DNA of 64,000 nt, from the NCBI GenBank assembly GCA_963707965.1, contig CAVPRR010000006.1, forward strand, positions 62,001 to 126,000, written 5' to 3'. Shown here piece after piece: positions 1 to 7,948 of the stretch. This DNA comes from VRUE01 sp963707965. Lineage in GTDB: Bacteria > Actinomycetota > Thermoleophilia > Solirubrobacterales > 70-9. Below the pieces are notes generated by a model. That model searched no databases. It was not told where the DNA came from and saw only the letters and a program-made list of their open reading frames with translations. The stretch's first letter is position 1. Each line of letters opens with the position of its first letter. Both the position numbers and the translations under genes were made by a program.

Positions 1-1332
1 AAAGGGATACTCACCTCGGAGGGGGGCAAGGCCTCGCACGCGGCCCTGGTTGCGCGGGGAATGGGACGGCCGTGCGTCTGTGGGGCCTCGGCGCTCGACA
101 TCGACCTCGAGGCGCGCGAGATGCGCGTTGACGGAACGTACCTTCGCGAGGGAGACCCGATCGCGATCGATGGCACCAGCGGCGCGGTCAGCGTCCAGGA
201 CGTTCCCCTGGTCGAGACGGAGATGGACCGGTACTTCCGGACCGTGCTCGGCTGGGCGGACGAGCTTCGCCGTCTCGAGGTGCGCGCCAACGCCGACCGG
301 CCCGCCGATGCGGTCGCGGCACGGCGCTTCGGCGCCCGCGGGATAGGGCTCTGCCGAACCGAGCACATGTTTCTCGGAGACGATCGCCAGATGGCGATGC
401 AGCGGATGATCCTCGCGGACGACGAGGCCGCTCGGCGAGCCTCGCTCGCCGAGCTGGAGCCCCTGCAGCGGGCCGACTTCGAAGGCCTGTTTGCCGCGAT
501 GGCCGGGATGCCGGTGACCATCAGGTTGCTCGATCCGCCTCTGCACGAGTTCCTGCCACGCGCCGAGGACCTGGCGGTGGAGATCGAGCGACGCGTTGCC
601 ACCGGCGGCCGCGACGACGCCGTCGAGGAGCTGGAGGGGGAGCTGCACCGGGTCAGGCAGCTGGAGGAGACGAATCCGATGCTGGGCACGCGCGGCTGCC
701 GTCTCGGACTGCTGTATCCGGAGGTCTATGAGATGCAGGTCCGGGCGATCGTCGCCGCTGCGGTCGCCGTCCGGGATCGAGAGGGAAGCGCGCCGGAGCT
801 CGAGATCATGATCCCCCTGGTCGGCTACGAGCGTGAGCTCGTCGCCATGCGCGAGCTGGTCGAGCGCACCGCCGCCGGGGTCGTCGAGGGCCTCGGCACC
901 GAGCCGGTGCTCTTCGCGGTCGGCACGATGATCGAGCTGCCGCGCGCCTGCCTCGTCGGGGGCCTCCTGGCGGCTCATGCGGACTTCTTCAGCTTCGGGA
1001 CCAACGACCTGACGCAGACCACGCTCGGTTTCTCGCGGGACGACTCGGAGGGGCGGTTTCTGACCGAGTACCTGCGCCGCAAGATCGTCGACCGCAGCCC
1101 CTTCGAGACGATCGACCCCGACGGCGTGGGCGAGTTGGTGAGGATGGCGGTAGAGAGGGGGCGCGAGCGGCGTCCCGACCTGGGGCTCGGCATCTGCGGC
1201 GAGCACGGCGGCGATCCCGACAGCATCGCCTTCTTCCACGCCGTCGGCCTCGACTACGTCAGCTGCTCGCCCTTCCGGGTGCCGATCGCCCGCGTCGCGG
1301 CGGCCCAGGCCGCGATCGCTTCGAGCATCTAG
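1..1332 (+). CDS. ppdK: Pyruvate phosphate dikinase, C-terminal part (5' end outside window)
   Basis: The frame is open from base 1, so the N-terminal ATP-grasp part lies outside the window. The enzyme interconverts pyruvate, ATP and phosphate with PEP, AMP and PPi in the cytoplasm. Residues 5-20 of the fragment (TSEGGKASHAALVARG) hold the swivelling phosphohistidine domain with the phospho-accepting His at fragment residue 13. The rest is the PEP-binding TIM barrel with GIGLCRTEHMF, NPMLGTRGCRLG, FGTNDLTQTTLG and the terminal GICGEHGGDP with the catalytic Cys near residue 399. GEHGGDP fits PPDK better than PEP synthase or PTS enzyme I. Its TAG overlaps the stop of the convergent macro-domain gene by three bases. 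Confidence 0.93.
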   Translation, partial: KGILTSEGGKASHAALVARGMGRPCVCGASALDIDLEAREMRVDGTYLREGDPIAIDGTSGAVSVQDVPLVETEMDRYFRTVLGWADELRRLEVRANADRPADAVAARRFGARGIGLCRTEHMFLGDDRQMAMQRMILADDEAARRASLAELEPLQRADFEGLFAAMAGMPVTIRLLDPPLHEFLPRAEDLAVEIERRVATGGRDDAVEELEGELHRVRQLEETNPMLGTRGCRLGLLYPEVYEMQVRAIVAAAVAVRDREGSAPELEIMIPLVGYERELVAMRELVERTAAGVVEGLGTEPVLFAVGTMIELPRACLVGGLLAAHADFFSFGTNDLTQTTLGFSRDDSEGRFLTEYLRRKIVDRSPFETIDPDGVGELVRMAVERGRERRPDLGLGICGEHGGDPDSIAFFHAVGLDYVSCSPFRVPIARVAAAQAAIASSI

Positions 1333-1880
1333 CCCTCTCTCGAGGCAGGGGCCGCTGCCAGCGCGCGCTCGAACGCGTCTCGCTCGAGCTCGCCGACGAA
1401 GCAGAAGCGGACCAGTTCGATATCGGTTCTGTCGTCGCTCAGCGCATCGATTGTGGAGGCGATGGCGATCGGCGCCGCCTTCTCCACCGGGTAGCCGTAG
1501 ACCCCGCACGAGATGGCGGGGAAGGAGATCGTCCTCAACCCCAGCTCCGCCGCCAGCGCGATCGAGCTGCGGTGGGCCGCGGCCAGCAGCCGAGCCTCCC
1601 GCCCGTCGTGCCGGCCATAGACGGGGCCAACCGTGTGGATGACCCTGCGGCACGGCAGGAGGAACGCGTCGGTGGCGACGGCCTCGCCGGTCTCCAACGG
1701 GCCGCGCGAGGCGATCAGCCGATCGCAGGCGCGCTGCAGCTCGGGGCCGGCGGCGGATGAGATCGCACGAGCCACGCCACCACCGTGGGCGAGGTTCACG
1801 TTCGCGGCGTTGACGATGGCGTCGACTCGCTCCTGGGTGATGTCGGCGCGGGCGACCTCGATGCGATCGGCGACACCCAT
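1329..1880 (-). CDS. Macro-domain protein, probable O-acetyl-ADP-ribose deacetylase
   Basis: This 183-residue protein is a single macro domain of the MacroD/YmdB type, which binds ADP-ribose and hydrolyses O-acetyl-ADP-ribose or removes ADP-ribose from proteins. Visible family motifs are VDAIVNAANVNLAHGGGVA near the N-terminus (Asn and Gly of the binding loop), ETGEAVAT, VIHTVGPVY and ISFPAISCGVYGYPVEKA in the distal loop. I chose the ATG at 1880; a TTG three codons upstream is also open. It is convergent with the PPDK gene, sharing overlapping stop codons, and divergent from the response regulator. The substrate cannot be told from sequence. Confidence 0.88.
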   Translation of the reverse strand: MGVADRIEVARADITQERVDAIVNAANVNLAHGGGVARAISSAAGPELQRACDRLIASRGPLETGEAVATDAFLLPCRRVIHTVGPVYGRHDGREARLLAAAHRSSIALAAELGLRTISFPAISCGVYGYPVEKAAPIAIASTIDALSDDRTDIELVRFCFVGELERDAFERALAAAPASREG

Positions 1881-1974
1881 CTGCCGCAAAGCGTACGTGG
1901 TCCCCGCCTGCGACGGACCGCGCTCGACGCGCCTGTGGCTGGCTGTGGGGGGAGAGATTCGGGGGCCTCGCGAC

Positions 1975-1981
1975 TTAGACC
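1975..1981 (+). promoter_or_regulatory. Possible -10 element of the response regulator/Tad unit
   Basis: TTAGACC lies 5-6 bases upstream of ATG 1987, the spacing of a leaderless start as at other units in this window. No convincing -35 is visible. Confidence 0.4.
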
Positions 1982-1986
1982 GGTGG

Positions 1987-2700
1987 ATGCTCCCCCAGAG
2001 ACGAGAGATCGCGAGCGTCGTGGTGTGTGAGGACGATGCGGTGACGTTGGATCTGCTCTGCGACCACCTTGTTGCCGACCGCTTCGGGGTGCTGCCGGCG
2101 CCCAGTGCGGCAGAAGCGCTGCGATTCTGCCGCTACAAGCAGCCCGACCTGATGCTCCTTGACCTGACGCTGCCCGATGCAGGGGGGCTCGACGTACTGC
2201 GGGAAATTCGCGAAGCCGACGGGGTCGCCTCGCGCTTCGACCCGAAGCTTCCGGTGATCGTGCTCACCGGGCGAGGCGCGGACGCCGATCGCGTGCGCGG
2301 CCTGGACTTCGGTGCCGACGACTACCTCGTGAAGCCCTTCCACTACCCGGAGCTGCGAGCCCGGATCGGTGCGGTGTTGCGTCGCCGAACGGTGCAGCGC
2401 GAGGGCCCCTGCCGGGCGGGAGAGATCGTGGTCGACCCGGCGTTGCGCAAGGCATGGGTCGGGCGGCAGGAGGTTCGGCTCTCGAACAAAGAGTTCTCGC
2501 TGCTGCGTGCGCTCGCCGCCGACCCGAAGCGGGTGTTCTCCAAGCAGGAGCTGCTCGAGGACGTCTGGGGGTACCACACCCAGGCCCGCACCCGCACGCT
2601 TGACTCGCACGCGAGCAGGCTGCGGCGGAAACTCGATCCCGAGCAGGGGCGCTATGTCATCAATTGCTGGGGTGTCGGATACAGGCTGGTCGACGGATGA
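1987..2700 (+). CDS. OmpR/PhoB-family response regulator
   Basis: This 237-residue cytoplasmic DNA-binding regulator has a receiver domain at about 10-125 with the acidic pair E15/D16/D17 (CEDDA), phospho-acceptor D59 (LLDLTLPD), T94 and K116 (DDYLVKPF). A winged-helix effector domain lies at about 138-235 (VFSKQELLEDVWGYHTQARTRTLDSHASRLRRKL region). The long upstream open frame is not coding-like and runs antisense to the macro gene, so I took ATG 1987, which has a TTAGAC -10 just upstream. Its TGA overlaps the kinase ATG by two bases, and the kinase overlaps pilus genes. The likely role is control of the Tad pilus unit or a signal connected to it; that is inferred from position. Confidence 0.88.
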   Translation: MLPQRREIASVVVCEDDAVTLDLLCDHLVADRFGVLPAPSAAEALRFCRYKQPDLMLLDLTLPDAGGLDVLREIREADGVASRFDPKLPVIVLTGRGADADRVRGLDFGADDYLVKPFHYPELRARIGAVLRRRTVQREGPCRAGEIVVDPALRKAWVGRQEVRLSNKEFSLLRALAADPKRVFSKQELLEDVWGYHTQARTRTLDSHASRLRRKLDPEQGRYVINCWGVGYRLVDG

Positions 2701-3425
2701 CCAACCTGGCGGCGATAGTCGCCGGCTGGCCGCTCGCCGTCTCGATGGCGGCGGTGTTCACCGCACAGGGACTGCGTGCGGGACGGCGGCGGGGGGCCCT
2801 GAACGAAGCGCTGCACGAGTTGCGGCGCCCCCTCCAGGCGATTGCCCTCGCGGCGGGGCAGGGGCCCACCGAGCTCCACAGGATCGAGAGCTCGGTGGAG
2901 CTGGCGGCGGCGGCGCTGGAGCAGCTCGACCGCGAGATCAACGGTGGGGTCTCGGAGAGCGCCCGCGACGTGCTCCCCGTGCGGCCGCTGCTCGAATCGG
3001 CGGTCGGCCGCTGGAAGGCAAGGGCGAATCTGGTCGGCAATTCTCTGGCGCTGCGCTGGCGGGCTGGGAGTGCGGTGGTGCACGGCGATCGCTCCTGGCT
3101 CGCGCAGGCACTTGACAACCTGATCGTCAACGCGATCGAGCACGGCGGTTCGTCGATCGTGGTCGAAGCCCAGCTGCGGGGCGACCGGCTCCGGGTTTCG
3201 GTGGCTGACTCCGGCTGCGCCTGCCGCCCCGAGTCGCGTTCCGAGACCCCCGCCGAGGCCGTTGCGCGGCTCCTGGGTGGGCGCCGCCACGGGCACGGCC
3301 TCGCAGTCGTCCGCCGGGTGGCCGCGGCCCACGGCGGCCGCTTCGCGCTGCACTGCTCCGAGCGGGGCTCGCTCGCTGTGCTCGATCTGCCGCTGGCCGC
3401 TGCCGCCGCCGAGCTGGCGGCATGA
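2697..3425 (+). CDS. Short histidine kinase without an obvious sensor domain
   Basis: This 242-residue kinase has one N-terminal membrane segment (about residues 4-23), then directly the dimerisation/phosphoacceptor helix with H40 (EALHELRRPLQAIALA). The ATPase domain follows: N-box LDNLIVNAIEHGG near 139, ADSG as the G1 motif and HGHGLAVVRR near 198 as the G2 motif. There is no periplasmic, PAS, HAMP or GAF region, so the input is unclear; it may depend on a partner protein or on the membrane. The start at 2697 forms an ATGA overlap with the regulator, and the stop overlaps the next pilus gene, making translational coupling likely. It presumably phosphorylates the upstream regulator. Confidence 0.82.
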   Translation: MTNLAAIVAGWPLAVSMAAVFTAQGLRAGRRRGALNEALHELRRPLQAIALAAGQGPTELHRIESSVELAAAALEQLDREINGGVSESARDVLPVRPLLESAVGRWKARANLVGNSLALRWRAGSAVVHGDRSWLAQALDNLIVNAIEHGGSSIVVEAQLRGDRLRVSVADSGCACRPESRSETPAEAVARLLGGRRHGHGLAVVRRVAAAHGGRFALHCSERGSLAVLDLPLAAAAAELAA

Positions 3426-4078
3426 GCCGGCGCAAGCGCGCGGTGGTGTTCCTTCTGCTGGCCCTCGCGGCCGCCGCCGCTGCGGCCGCGATGGCCGACG
3501 GCTACGGGTCGAGGATCGCCAACCGTTACGGGTCGCTGCGCCCCGTGGTGGTCGTGGCGGCGGACCTCCCCTCCGGGCGGCGGATTGGCCCGGCGGAGAT
3601 CGCCTCGGGGCTGAGCGTGCGTCGCGTGCCGGAACGGTTCGTCCCCAGCGGGGCCCTGGTCTCGCCGGCGGAAGCGTTGGGTCTCGTGCCCGAGGCGTCG
3701 CTGCCGGCGGGCTCCTACCTGCTGGCGGCGCAGCTGCACGTGCCGAGACGCAGGGATCGGTCCGCCCTCGGCCTGAGCGGAGATCGTCGCCCGGTCGAGA
3801 TCTCGGTCAGTGGCGCGGACGCGCTGCTCAGCGCCGGGGCCGCCCCGGCGGGGATAAGGGTCGATGTGGTCGTGACCGGCGAACCTGGTCCGCTCGGAGG
3901 CGGCCGGACCTACGTTGCCGCGGCCGGGGTGCCGCTGCTGGCGCTGAGGCAGGGAGTGGAAGGGCCCGGCCCGGGCGGGATCGCGGCCGCGACGCTGGCA
4001 CTGACCAGGGAGCAGGCGCTGCGGCTGATCGCCGCGGACAGCTTTGCCCGCAGGGTGACGCTGCTGCCACGGCGCTGA
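3422..4078 (+). CDS. cpaB: CpaB/RcpC-like Flp pilus assembly protein (SAF domain)
   Basis: This 218-residue envelope protein has an N-terminal signal anchor at about 5-24 (basic SRRKR followed by an Ala/Leu stretch). A SAF-like domain follows at about 38-105 (VVVAADLPSGRRIGPAEI, then PAGSYLLAAQL), and the C-terminal region resembles RcpC/CpaB. CpaB proteins belong to the Tad/Flp pilus machine, where they act outside the cytoplasmic membrane. The start overlaps the kinase stop (ATGA), and cpaF begins six bases downstream. The family is weakly conserved, so the assignment rests on the SAF motif plus the position before cpaF. Confidence 0.72.
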   Translation: MSRRKRAVVFLLLALAAAAAAAAMADGYGSRIANRYGSLRPVVVVAADLPSGRRIGPAEIASGLSVRRVPERFVPSGALVSPAEALGLVPEASLPAGSYLLAAQLHVPRRRDRSALGLSGDRRPVEISVSGADALLSAGAAPAGIRVDVVVTGEPGPLGGGRTYVAAAGVPLLALRQGVEGPGPGGIAAATLALTREQALRLIAADSFARRVTLLPRR

Positions 4079-4083
4079 CCGGG

Positions 4084-5226
4084 ATGGCCGCGCGGGAGCG
4101 ACACATCGAGGAGCTGGCCGCCTCGCTCCGGGCTCGGCTGATCGAGCGCCGCCGCGCTGCTGCTGCCGCTGCCCAACCGGGCCCGCATCTGGTCGAGGAG
4201 GTTCACGACCTGGTTGGGGAGGAGGTCGCGCTGCTCGGCGCCGAGGATCGGGAGGCCGTTGCCGCGCGGGTCCTGAGGGACACCGTTGGCCTCGGCCCAC
4301 TCGAGGACCTGCTCGCCGACCCGGCGGTGGAGGAGGTGATGGTCAACGGTCCCCAATGCGTCTACGTCGAGCGGGGCGGGAGGATCGAGCCCGCCGGTGT
4401 TGCGTTCGCAGGTGAGGAGGAGCTGCGCAACACGATCGAGCGGATCCTCGCTCCCCTGGGCCGGCGGATCGACGAGCTGAGTCCGATGGTCGACGCCCGG
4501 CTCGCCGACGGATCTCGGGTCAATGTCGTGATCCCCCCGCTGGCGATTGACGGCCCGACCCTTTCGATCCGGCGCTTCGGCGCCCGGCGCCCGGCGCCGC
4601 ATGAGCTGGTGGCGCTCGGCACGCTGACCGACGCGCAGCGGGATCTGCTCGAGGCTGCGGTGGCCGGCCGGCGCAGCGTGCTTGTCAGCGGTGGCACCGG
4701 ATCGGGCAAGACGACGCTGCTCAACGCCCTCTCGAGCTTCATCTCACCCTCCGAGCGCGTGGTGACCATCGAGGACGCGGCCGAGCTGCGCCTTCAGCAG
4801 CCGCACGTCGTGAGGCTGGAGAGCCGTCCGCCCAGCATCGAGGGGAGGGGGGAGGTGACGATCCGCGACCTGCTGCGCAACGCACTGCGGATGCGGCCGG
4901 ACCGGATCGTCATCGGGGAGGTGCGTGGCGCCGAGGCACTCGACCTCCTTACGGCGCTGAACACCGGGCATGACGGCGCGCTCTCGACGCTTCACGCCAA
5001 CTCCCCCGCGGATGCCCTGATCAGGCTGGAGACCCTGGCCCTGATGGCGGGAGCCGGACTGCCCCACGAAGCGATTGCCGAGCAGCTTCAGCGCGGCATC
5101 GATCTGGTCGTCCACCTGCAGCGCGGCCGTGACGGCTCCAGGCGGGTAACCGAGATTGCCAAGGTGGTGAGGGTGGCGGGCGCGACCGCGACCCGGTCCC
5201 TCACCGACCCCCCAATCCCGCCGTGA
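4084..5226 (+). CDS. cpaF: CpaF/TadA family secretion ATPase of the Tad pilus
   Basis: This 380-residue cytoplasmic hexameric ATPase powers assembly of Flp-type pili. Residues 1-110 form the N-terminal domain (VGLGPLEDLLADPAVEEVMVNG). The ATPase core has Walker A GGTGSGKTTLLNAL at about 203-216, the Asp-box region VVTIEDAAELRL, and Walker B/His box RPDRIVIGEVRGAEALDLLTAL ... GALSTLHANSPADAL. Length is close to actinobacterial CpaF proteins. ATG 4084 was chosen because the upstream frame overlaps cpaB and the kinase; it begins MAARERHIEELAA. The stop overlaps the next start as GTGA. No prepilin or prepilin peptidase gene is seen nearby, so those must lie elsewhere. Confidence 0.93.
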   Translation: MAARERHIEELAASLRARLIERRRAAAAAAQPGPHLVEEVHDLVGEEVALLGAEDREAVAARVLRDTVGLGPLEDLLADPAVEEVMVNGPQCVYVERGGRIEPAGVAFAGEEELRNTIERILAPLGRRIDELSPMVDARLADGSRVNVVIPPLAIDGPTLSIRRFGARRPAPHELVALGTLTDAQRDLLEAAVAGRRSVLVSGGTGSGKTTLLNALSSFISPSERVVTIEDAAELRLQQPHVVRLESRPPSIEGRGEVTIRDLLRNALRMRPDRIVIGEVRGAEALDLLTALNTGHDGALSTLHANSPADALIRLETLALMAGAGLPHEAIAEQLQRGIDLVVHLQRGRDGSRRVTEIAKVVRVAGATATRSLTDPPIPP

Positions 5227-6080
5227 GCGAGGGCCCCGGCATTCTGCTCACCCTGGCCGGCGGCGTCGCCGGGGGGCTCGCCGCGCTGGCGGCGCGCGAG
5301 GCGGTGCTGGCAAGCCCCGCCGCCGCGGGCTGGCTGCAGCACGCGCTGGAGCCGCTGCGGCGTGCAGGAAACGAGGGATACGCACCTTCGGCGATGGAGC
5401 GCCGCCGGCTCGCCGCGCTTGGGGCTGCAACCGCACTGGGCGGCGGTTGGTTCCTGGCGGGAGCGCTGGTCGCCCTGCCGCTCGCGATCGCCGGCCCGGC
5501 ACTGGCGGCGTGGGCAATCGCCAGGCGCCGCCGCCGTTACCGCTCAGCGGTCGAGGGCGCGCTTCCGGGCGTTGCCGCCGCGATCGCGGATTCGCTGGCG
5601 GCGGGGCGCTCGCTGCGCGCTTCGCTGTCCGAGGCCGCCCCGACGCTCGACGGGCCGGCCGCGGTCGAGCTGGCCCGTCTCGGCGCGGAGCTCGATCTTG
5701 GCGCGCCCACGGTCGAGGCCGTCGACGGATGGCGGCGGCGGATGCGCTCGCCGCGAGTCGACGCGTTCGCAGCGGCCCTGCTCAGCCAGCGGCTGGCGGG
5801 AGGCGATCTCGCTGGCCTTCTCCGCCGCTTTGCCGAGGGTGCGGCCGAGAGGGACCGGGCTGCGGAGGACGCGAGAGCGGCAACCGCCCAGGCGCGCTTC
5901 ACCGGCCTGCTGGTGGTCGCGATGCCGAGCGGCGGGGCCCTGTTCGCCGAGCTGATCCAGCCCGGGTTCCTCGCCAGGGTGCTGGGCGAGCCGCCCGCGG
6001 CAATCCTCATCGCCCTCGCCGCGGCGCTTCAGCTTGGCGGTTTCGTGGCGATTCGCCGGATCTCGAGGGTGGTCGAGTGA
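5223..6080 (+). CDS. tadB: TadB-like inner-membrane pilus assembly protein
   Basis: This 285-residue membrane protein has hydrophobic segments near residues 5-22, 58-95 and 225-285. A cytoplasmic T2SSF (GspF-like) core between them includes LPGVAAAIADSLAAGRSLRASL and LAGGDLAGLLRRFAEGAAERD. TadB and TadC form the membrane platform on which the CpaF ATPase acts. The GTG start overlaps the cpaF stop, and its TGA overlaps the next GTG. The family is divergent at sequence level; the call rests on the membrane pattern, the T2SSF-like motif and operon position. Confidence 0.8.
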   Translation: MSEGPGILLTLAGGVAGGLAALAAREAVLASPAAAGWLQHALEPLRRAGNEGYAPSAMERRRLAALGAATALGGGWFLAGALVALPLAIAGPALAAWAIARRRRRYRSAVEGALPGVAAAIADSLAAGRSLRASLSEAAPTLDGPAAVELARLGAELDLGAPTVEAVDGWRRRMRSPRVDAFAAALLSQRLAGGDLAGLLRRFAEGAAERDRAAEDARAATAQARFTGLLVVAMPSGGALFAELIQPGFLARVLGEPPAAILIALAAALQLGGFVAIRRISRVVE

Positions 6081-6901
6081 ACGCCGCCGCGTTGCTCGTC
6101 GCGATTGCAGCCGCGCTCGCCATCGCCGCGCTGCGCGAGCTGCTCATGGATGGCGAGCGAGACCCCGGCGGCTCTCGATTCGCCTTCGGCGCCCGGCGGC
6201 GCTCGGCCACCGCCGCGCTCAGGTTGGGACTCCCCGGGCGCCTCGCACGCGCCGGCCTTCAGTCGCGTATTCCGCTGCCCGCGGTGCTGCTTGCGAAGCT
6301 GTCCGGCGCGGCCGCCGGAGGCATGGTGGCGTGGAGCGCCGCGCCGGCGGCTCCCGGTCGCATCTCGCTGCTCGTCGCGATCGGTATGCCGGTGGCGGGC
6401 TTCCTCGTGCCTGACGCATTGCTGGAGAGGGAGGCTCGCCGGCGGCACCGCCGCCTCGTTGGGGCCCTCCCGGACGCCCTGGACCTGCTCGCTGTCAGCT
6501 CGACCTCGGGTCGCAGCCCCGCGGCTGGATTCGCGGAGATCGCCCGGATGGGCAGCGGCCCGCTCGCCGACGAGCTGCGTGTGACGGTTTCCGAGCTCAC
6601 CTGTGGTCAGCCGCTCGCCGAGGCGCTGCAATCGCTCCGTGATCGTGTGCCCGGCGGCGAGCTGGCGACGCTCTGCGCTTCGATCGAGCGCTCCCGCCGC
6701 CTCGGCTCGCCGCTCGCCGACCAGCTCCGCCGCCAGTCCGGCGCCCTGCGCCGCGACCAGCGCCGGGGCGTTGAAGAGCGCGCCGCGCGCGCCGCCCCGA
6801 AGATCCAGCTCGTAGTCGCCCTGGTCCTGGTTCCGTCGGTCCTGCTGATGATCGCCGCCGGCCTGATCGCGAATGCCGACACACTCCTCGGCGGTCTCTA
6901 G
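6077..6901 (+). CDS. tadC: TadC-like inner-membrane pilus assembly protein
   Basis: This 274-residue protein has an N-terminal membrane segment, a hydrophobic pair at about 75-115, a T2SSF core (LVGALPDALDLLAVSSTSGRSPAAGFAEIAR, then GGELATLCASIERSRRLGSPLADQLRRQS) and a C-terminal hairpin (KIQLVVALVLVPSVLLMIAAGL). It is the probable partner of the upstream TadB protein. The GTG at 6077 overlaps the preceding stop codon. It is the last gene of the six-gene unit that starts with the response regulator, ending 28 bases before a convergent gene. Confidence 0.82.
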   Translation: MNAAALLVAIAAALAIAALRELLMDGERDPGGSRFAFGARRRSATAALRLGLPGRLARAGLQSRIPLPAVLLAKLSGAAAGGMVAWSAAPAAPGRISLLVAIGMPVAGFLVPDALLEREARRRHRRLVGALPDALDLLAVSSTSGRSPAAGFAEIARMGSGPLADELRVTVSELTCGQPLAEALQSLRDRVPGGELATLCASIERSRRLGSPLADQLRRQSGALRRDQRRGVEERAARAAPKIQLVVALVLVPSVLLMIAAGLIANADTLLGGL

Positions 6902-6928
6902 CTGTTACCCCAGAGACTCGGTTGGCCG

Positions 6929-7759
6929 CTACTCCAGGGACTCCCCGCGCAGCCGGGTCGCGACCGCCGCGGAGGCATCTCGGATTGCGTCGAGCTCGGC
7001 GGTGCTCTTCTTGTGGCCGTTGACGTAGCAGCAGAGCGATCCATCGACCAGCTCGAAGGCGAACTTCTCGGGAGCGGAGTCCGTGAGCCAGACGATGAAG
7101 GTGGGGGAGAAGACCTGGTGCAGCCAGTTTTGGTCCTGCGCAGTGCTGGCGAAGATCTCGTAGCGCTCGTCGAGCGCCTCGCTCTCGAACTCGACGCGCT
7201 GTTTCGAGCGGCGGAAGGCATCCTCGAGCTTCTCCAGCGCGCGCAGGCCGAACTTGCGCTGGCAGAACAGCTCGGGCAAGCGGTCCGCGCACTCCGGCAC
7301 CGCGGTCAGTCCAACCGTGTAGCGGTAGTAGCTGGTCTGCGTGTTGCCGTCGCCATCGGTGCTCTCCTCCTCGTAGGTGTAGAGGGCGAGGAGGCCCTCG
7401 ACGCCGTCGCCGAGGGGACCGTCGAGGACGCGCTCGGCGTAGCGGTCATCGCCCTTGCGCAGCAGCGGCGTCGCCGGCTGCAGCTGTCTCTTGCCGGAGG
7501 CGCTCATCTGGTGCTGTTCGGCGTAGAGCTGGAAGAACGCGTCCTCCGCCCTTGAGTCGGCGATCGCGAAGACGACCAGCAGCGCGGCCACGAAGGCCGC
7601 TCCCGCTGCCGCGAGGCCGATTGCAGCGCTGACCAGAGCGGTACCCGCCACACCGCCGGCGACCGTCGCAGCGGCAATTGCGACCCAGGTGAGCGTCCTG
7701 TTCAGCAGCAGCTTGAAGTAGAAGCCGCGCAGGTCGTCTGCGTCGCTTGGGGGACTCAT
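6929..7759 (-). CDS. Two-TM membrane protein of unknown function (DUF3137-like)
   Basis: This 276-residue protein starts with a short cytoplasmic head (SPPSDADDLRGFYFKLLLNR) and two adjacent membrane helices at about 23-70. A long soluble region follows with YTYEEESTDGDGNTQTSYYRYTVGL, a Cys-containing FCQRKFGLRALEK segment and FELVDGSLCCYVNGHKKS. The pattern resembles the DUF3137 family, whose function I do not know. It is divergent from mraZ and convergent with tadC. A TAGATT -10 sits seven bases before the ATG, suggesting a leaderless mRNA. Confidence 0.68.
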   Translation of the reverse strand: MSPPSDADDLRGFYFKLLLNRTLTWVAIAAATVAGGVAGTALVSAAIGLAAAGAAFVAALLVVFAIADSRAEDAFFQLYAEQHQMSASGKRQLQPATPLLRKGDDRYAERVLDGPLGDGVEGLLALYTYEEESTDGDGNTQTSYYRYTVGLTAVPECADRLPELFCQRKFGLRALEKLEDAFRRSKQRVEFESEALDERYEIFASTAQDQNWLHQVFSPTFIVWLTDSAPEKFAFELVDGSLCCYVNGHKKSTAELDAIRDASAAVATRLRGESLE

Positions 7760-7766
7760 CGCCGCG

Positions 7767-7772
7767 AATCTA
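7767..7772 (-). promoter_or_regulatory. -10 element (TAGATT), leaderless start of the DUF3137-like gene
   Basis: On the minus strand TAGATT is followed by seven bases and then the ATG, so transcription should begin at or next to the start codon. Confidence 0.5.
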
Positions 7773-7818
7773 GTCGATGCAAGGACGCTTGCGCATGGGG
7801 GGCATCAATAGGGTCGTG

Positions 7819-7850
7819 TTGCAAAGTGGGAGGAAGTGGGGTACTGTGGT
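7819..7850 (+). promoter_or_regulatory. mraZ promoter with MraZ-box repeats
   Basis: TTGCAA (7819-7824) and TACTGT (7842-7847) are separated by 17 bases and form a sigma-70-type promoter. Inside and overlapping it are TGGGA (7827), TGGGG (7837) and TGGTC (7847), a 10-bp-spaced series of TGGGN repeats with five-base spacers, as described for MraZ binding. Repressor bound here would cover the promoter, so autoregulation of the dcw cluster is the expected outcome. Confidence 0.75.
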
Positions 7851-7866
7851 CCTCGAGTTGAAGCCC

Positions 7867-7911
7867 AGGACCGGGGTGGTGAGGCTCCTCCCACCTCATC
7901 ACTCCGGTCCT
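7867..7911 (+). ncRNA. Long leader hairpin upstream of mraZ (candidate mraW-type RNA motif)
   Basis: Bases 7867-7884 pair with 7894-7911 in an unbroken 18-bp stem with two G-U pairs and a 9-base pyrimidine-rich loop CTCCTCCCA. It lies in the 5' leader, 20 bases after the -10 and 37 bases before the mraZ ATG; the ribosome site AGAAAGGA is at 7931. The following bases are pyrimidine-rich (CTCTCTTCTT), so an attenuator is also possible. A single-hairpin mraW RNA motif with a C/U-rich loop is known from actinobacterial mraW operon leaders; membership is inference. Confidence 0.6.
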
Positions 7912-7948
7912 AACTCTCTTCTTAGGCCGCAGAAAGGAACCCACGGGG

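Noticed and set aside
1633..1986. N-terminal extension of the response regulator
   Set aside because: The stretch is antisense to the macro-domain gene and has no domain. The receiver domain starts just after ATG 1987.
2660..4300. Long minus-strand frame opposite the kinase and cpaB/cpaF
   Set aside because: It is Arg/Pro-rich with no domain, as expected for a shadow frame in high-GC DNA. The plus-strand genes carry clear family motifs.
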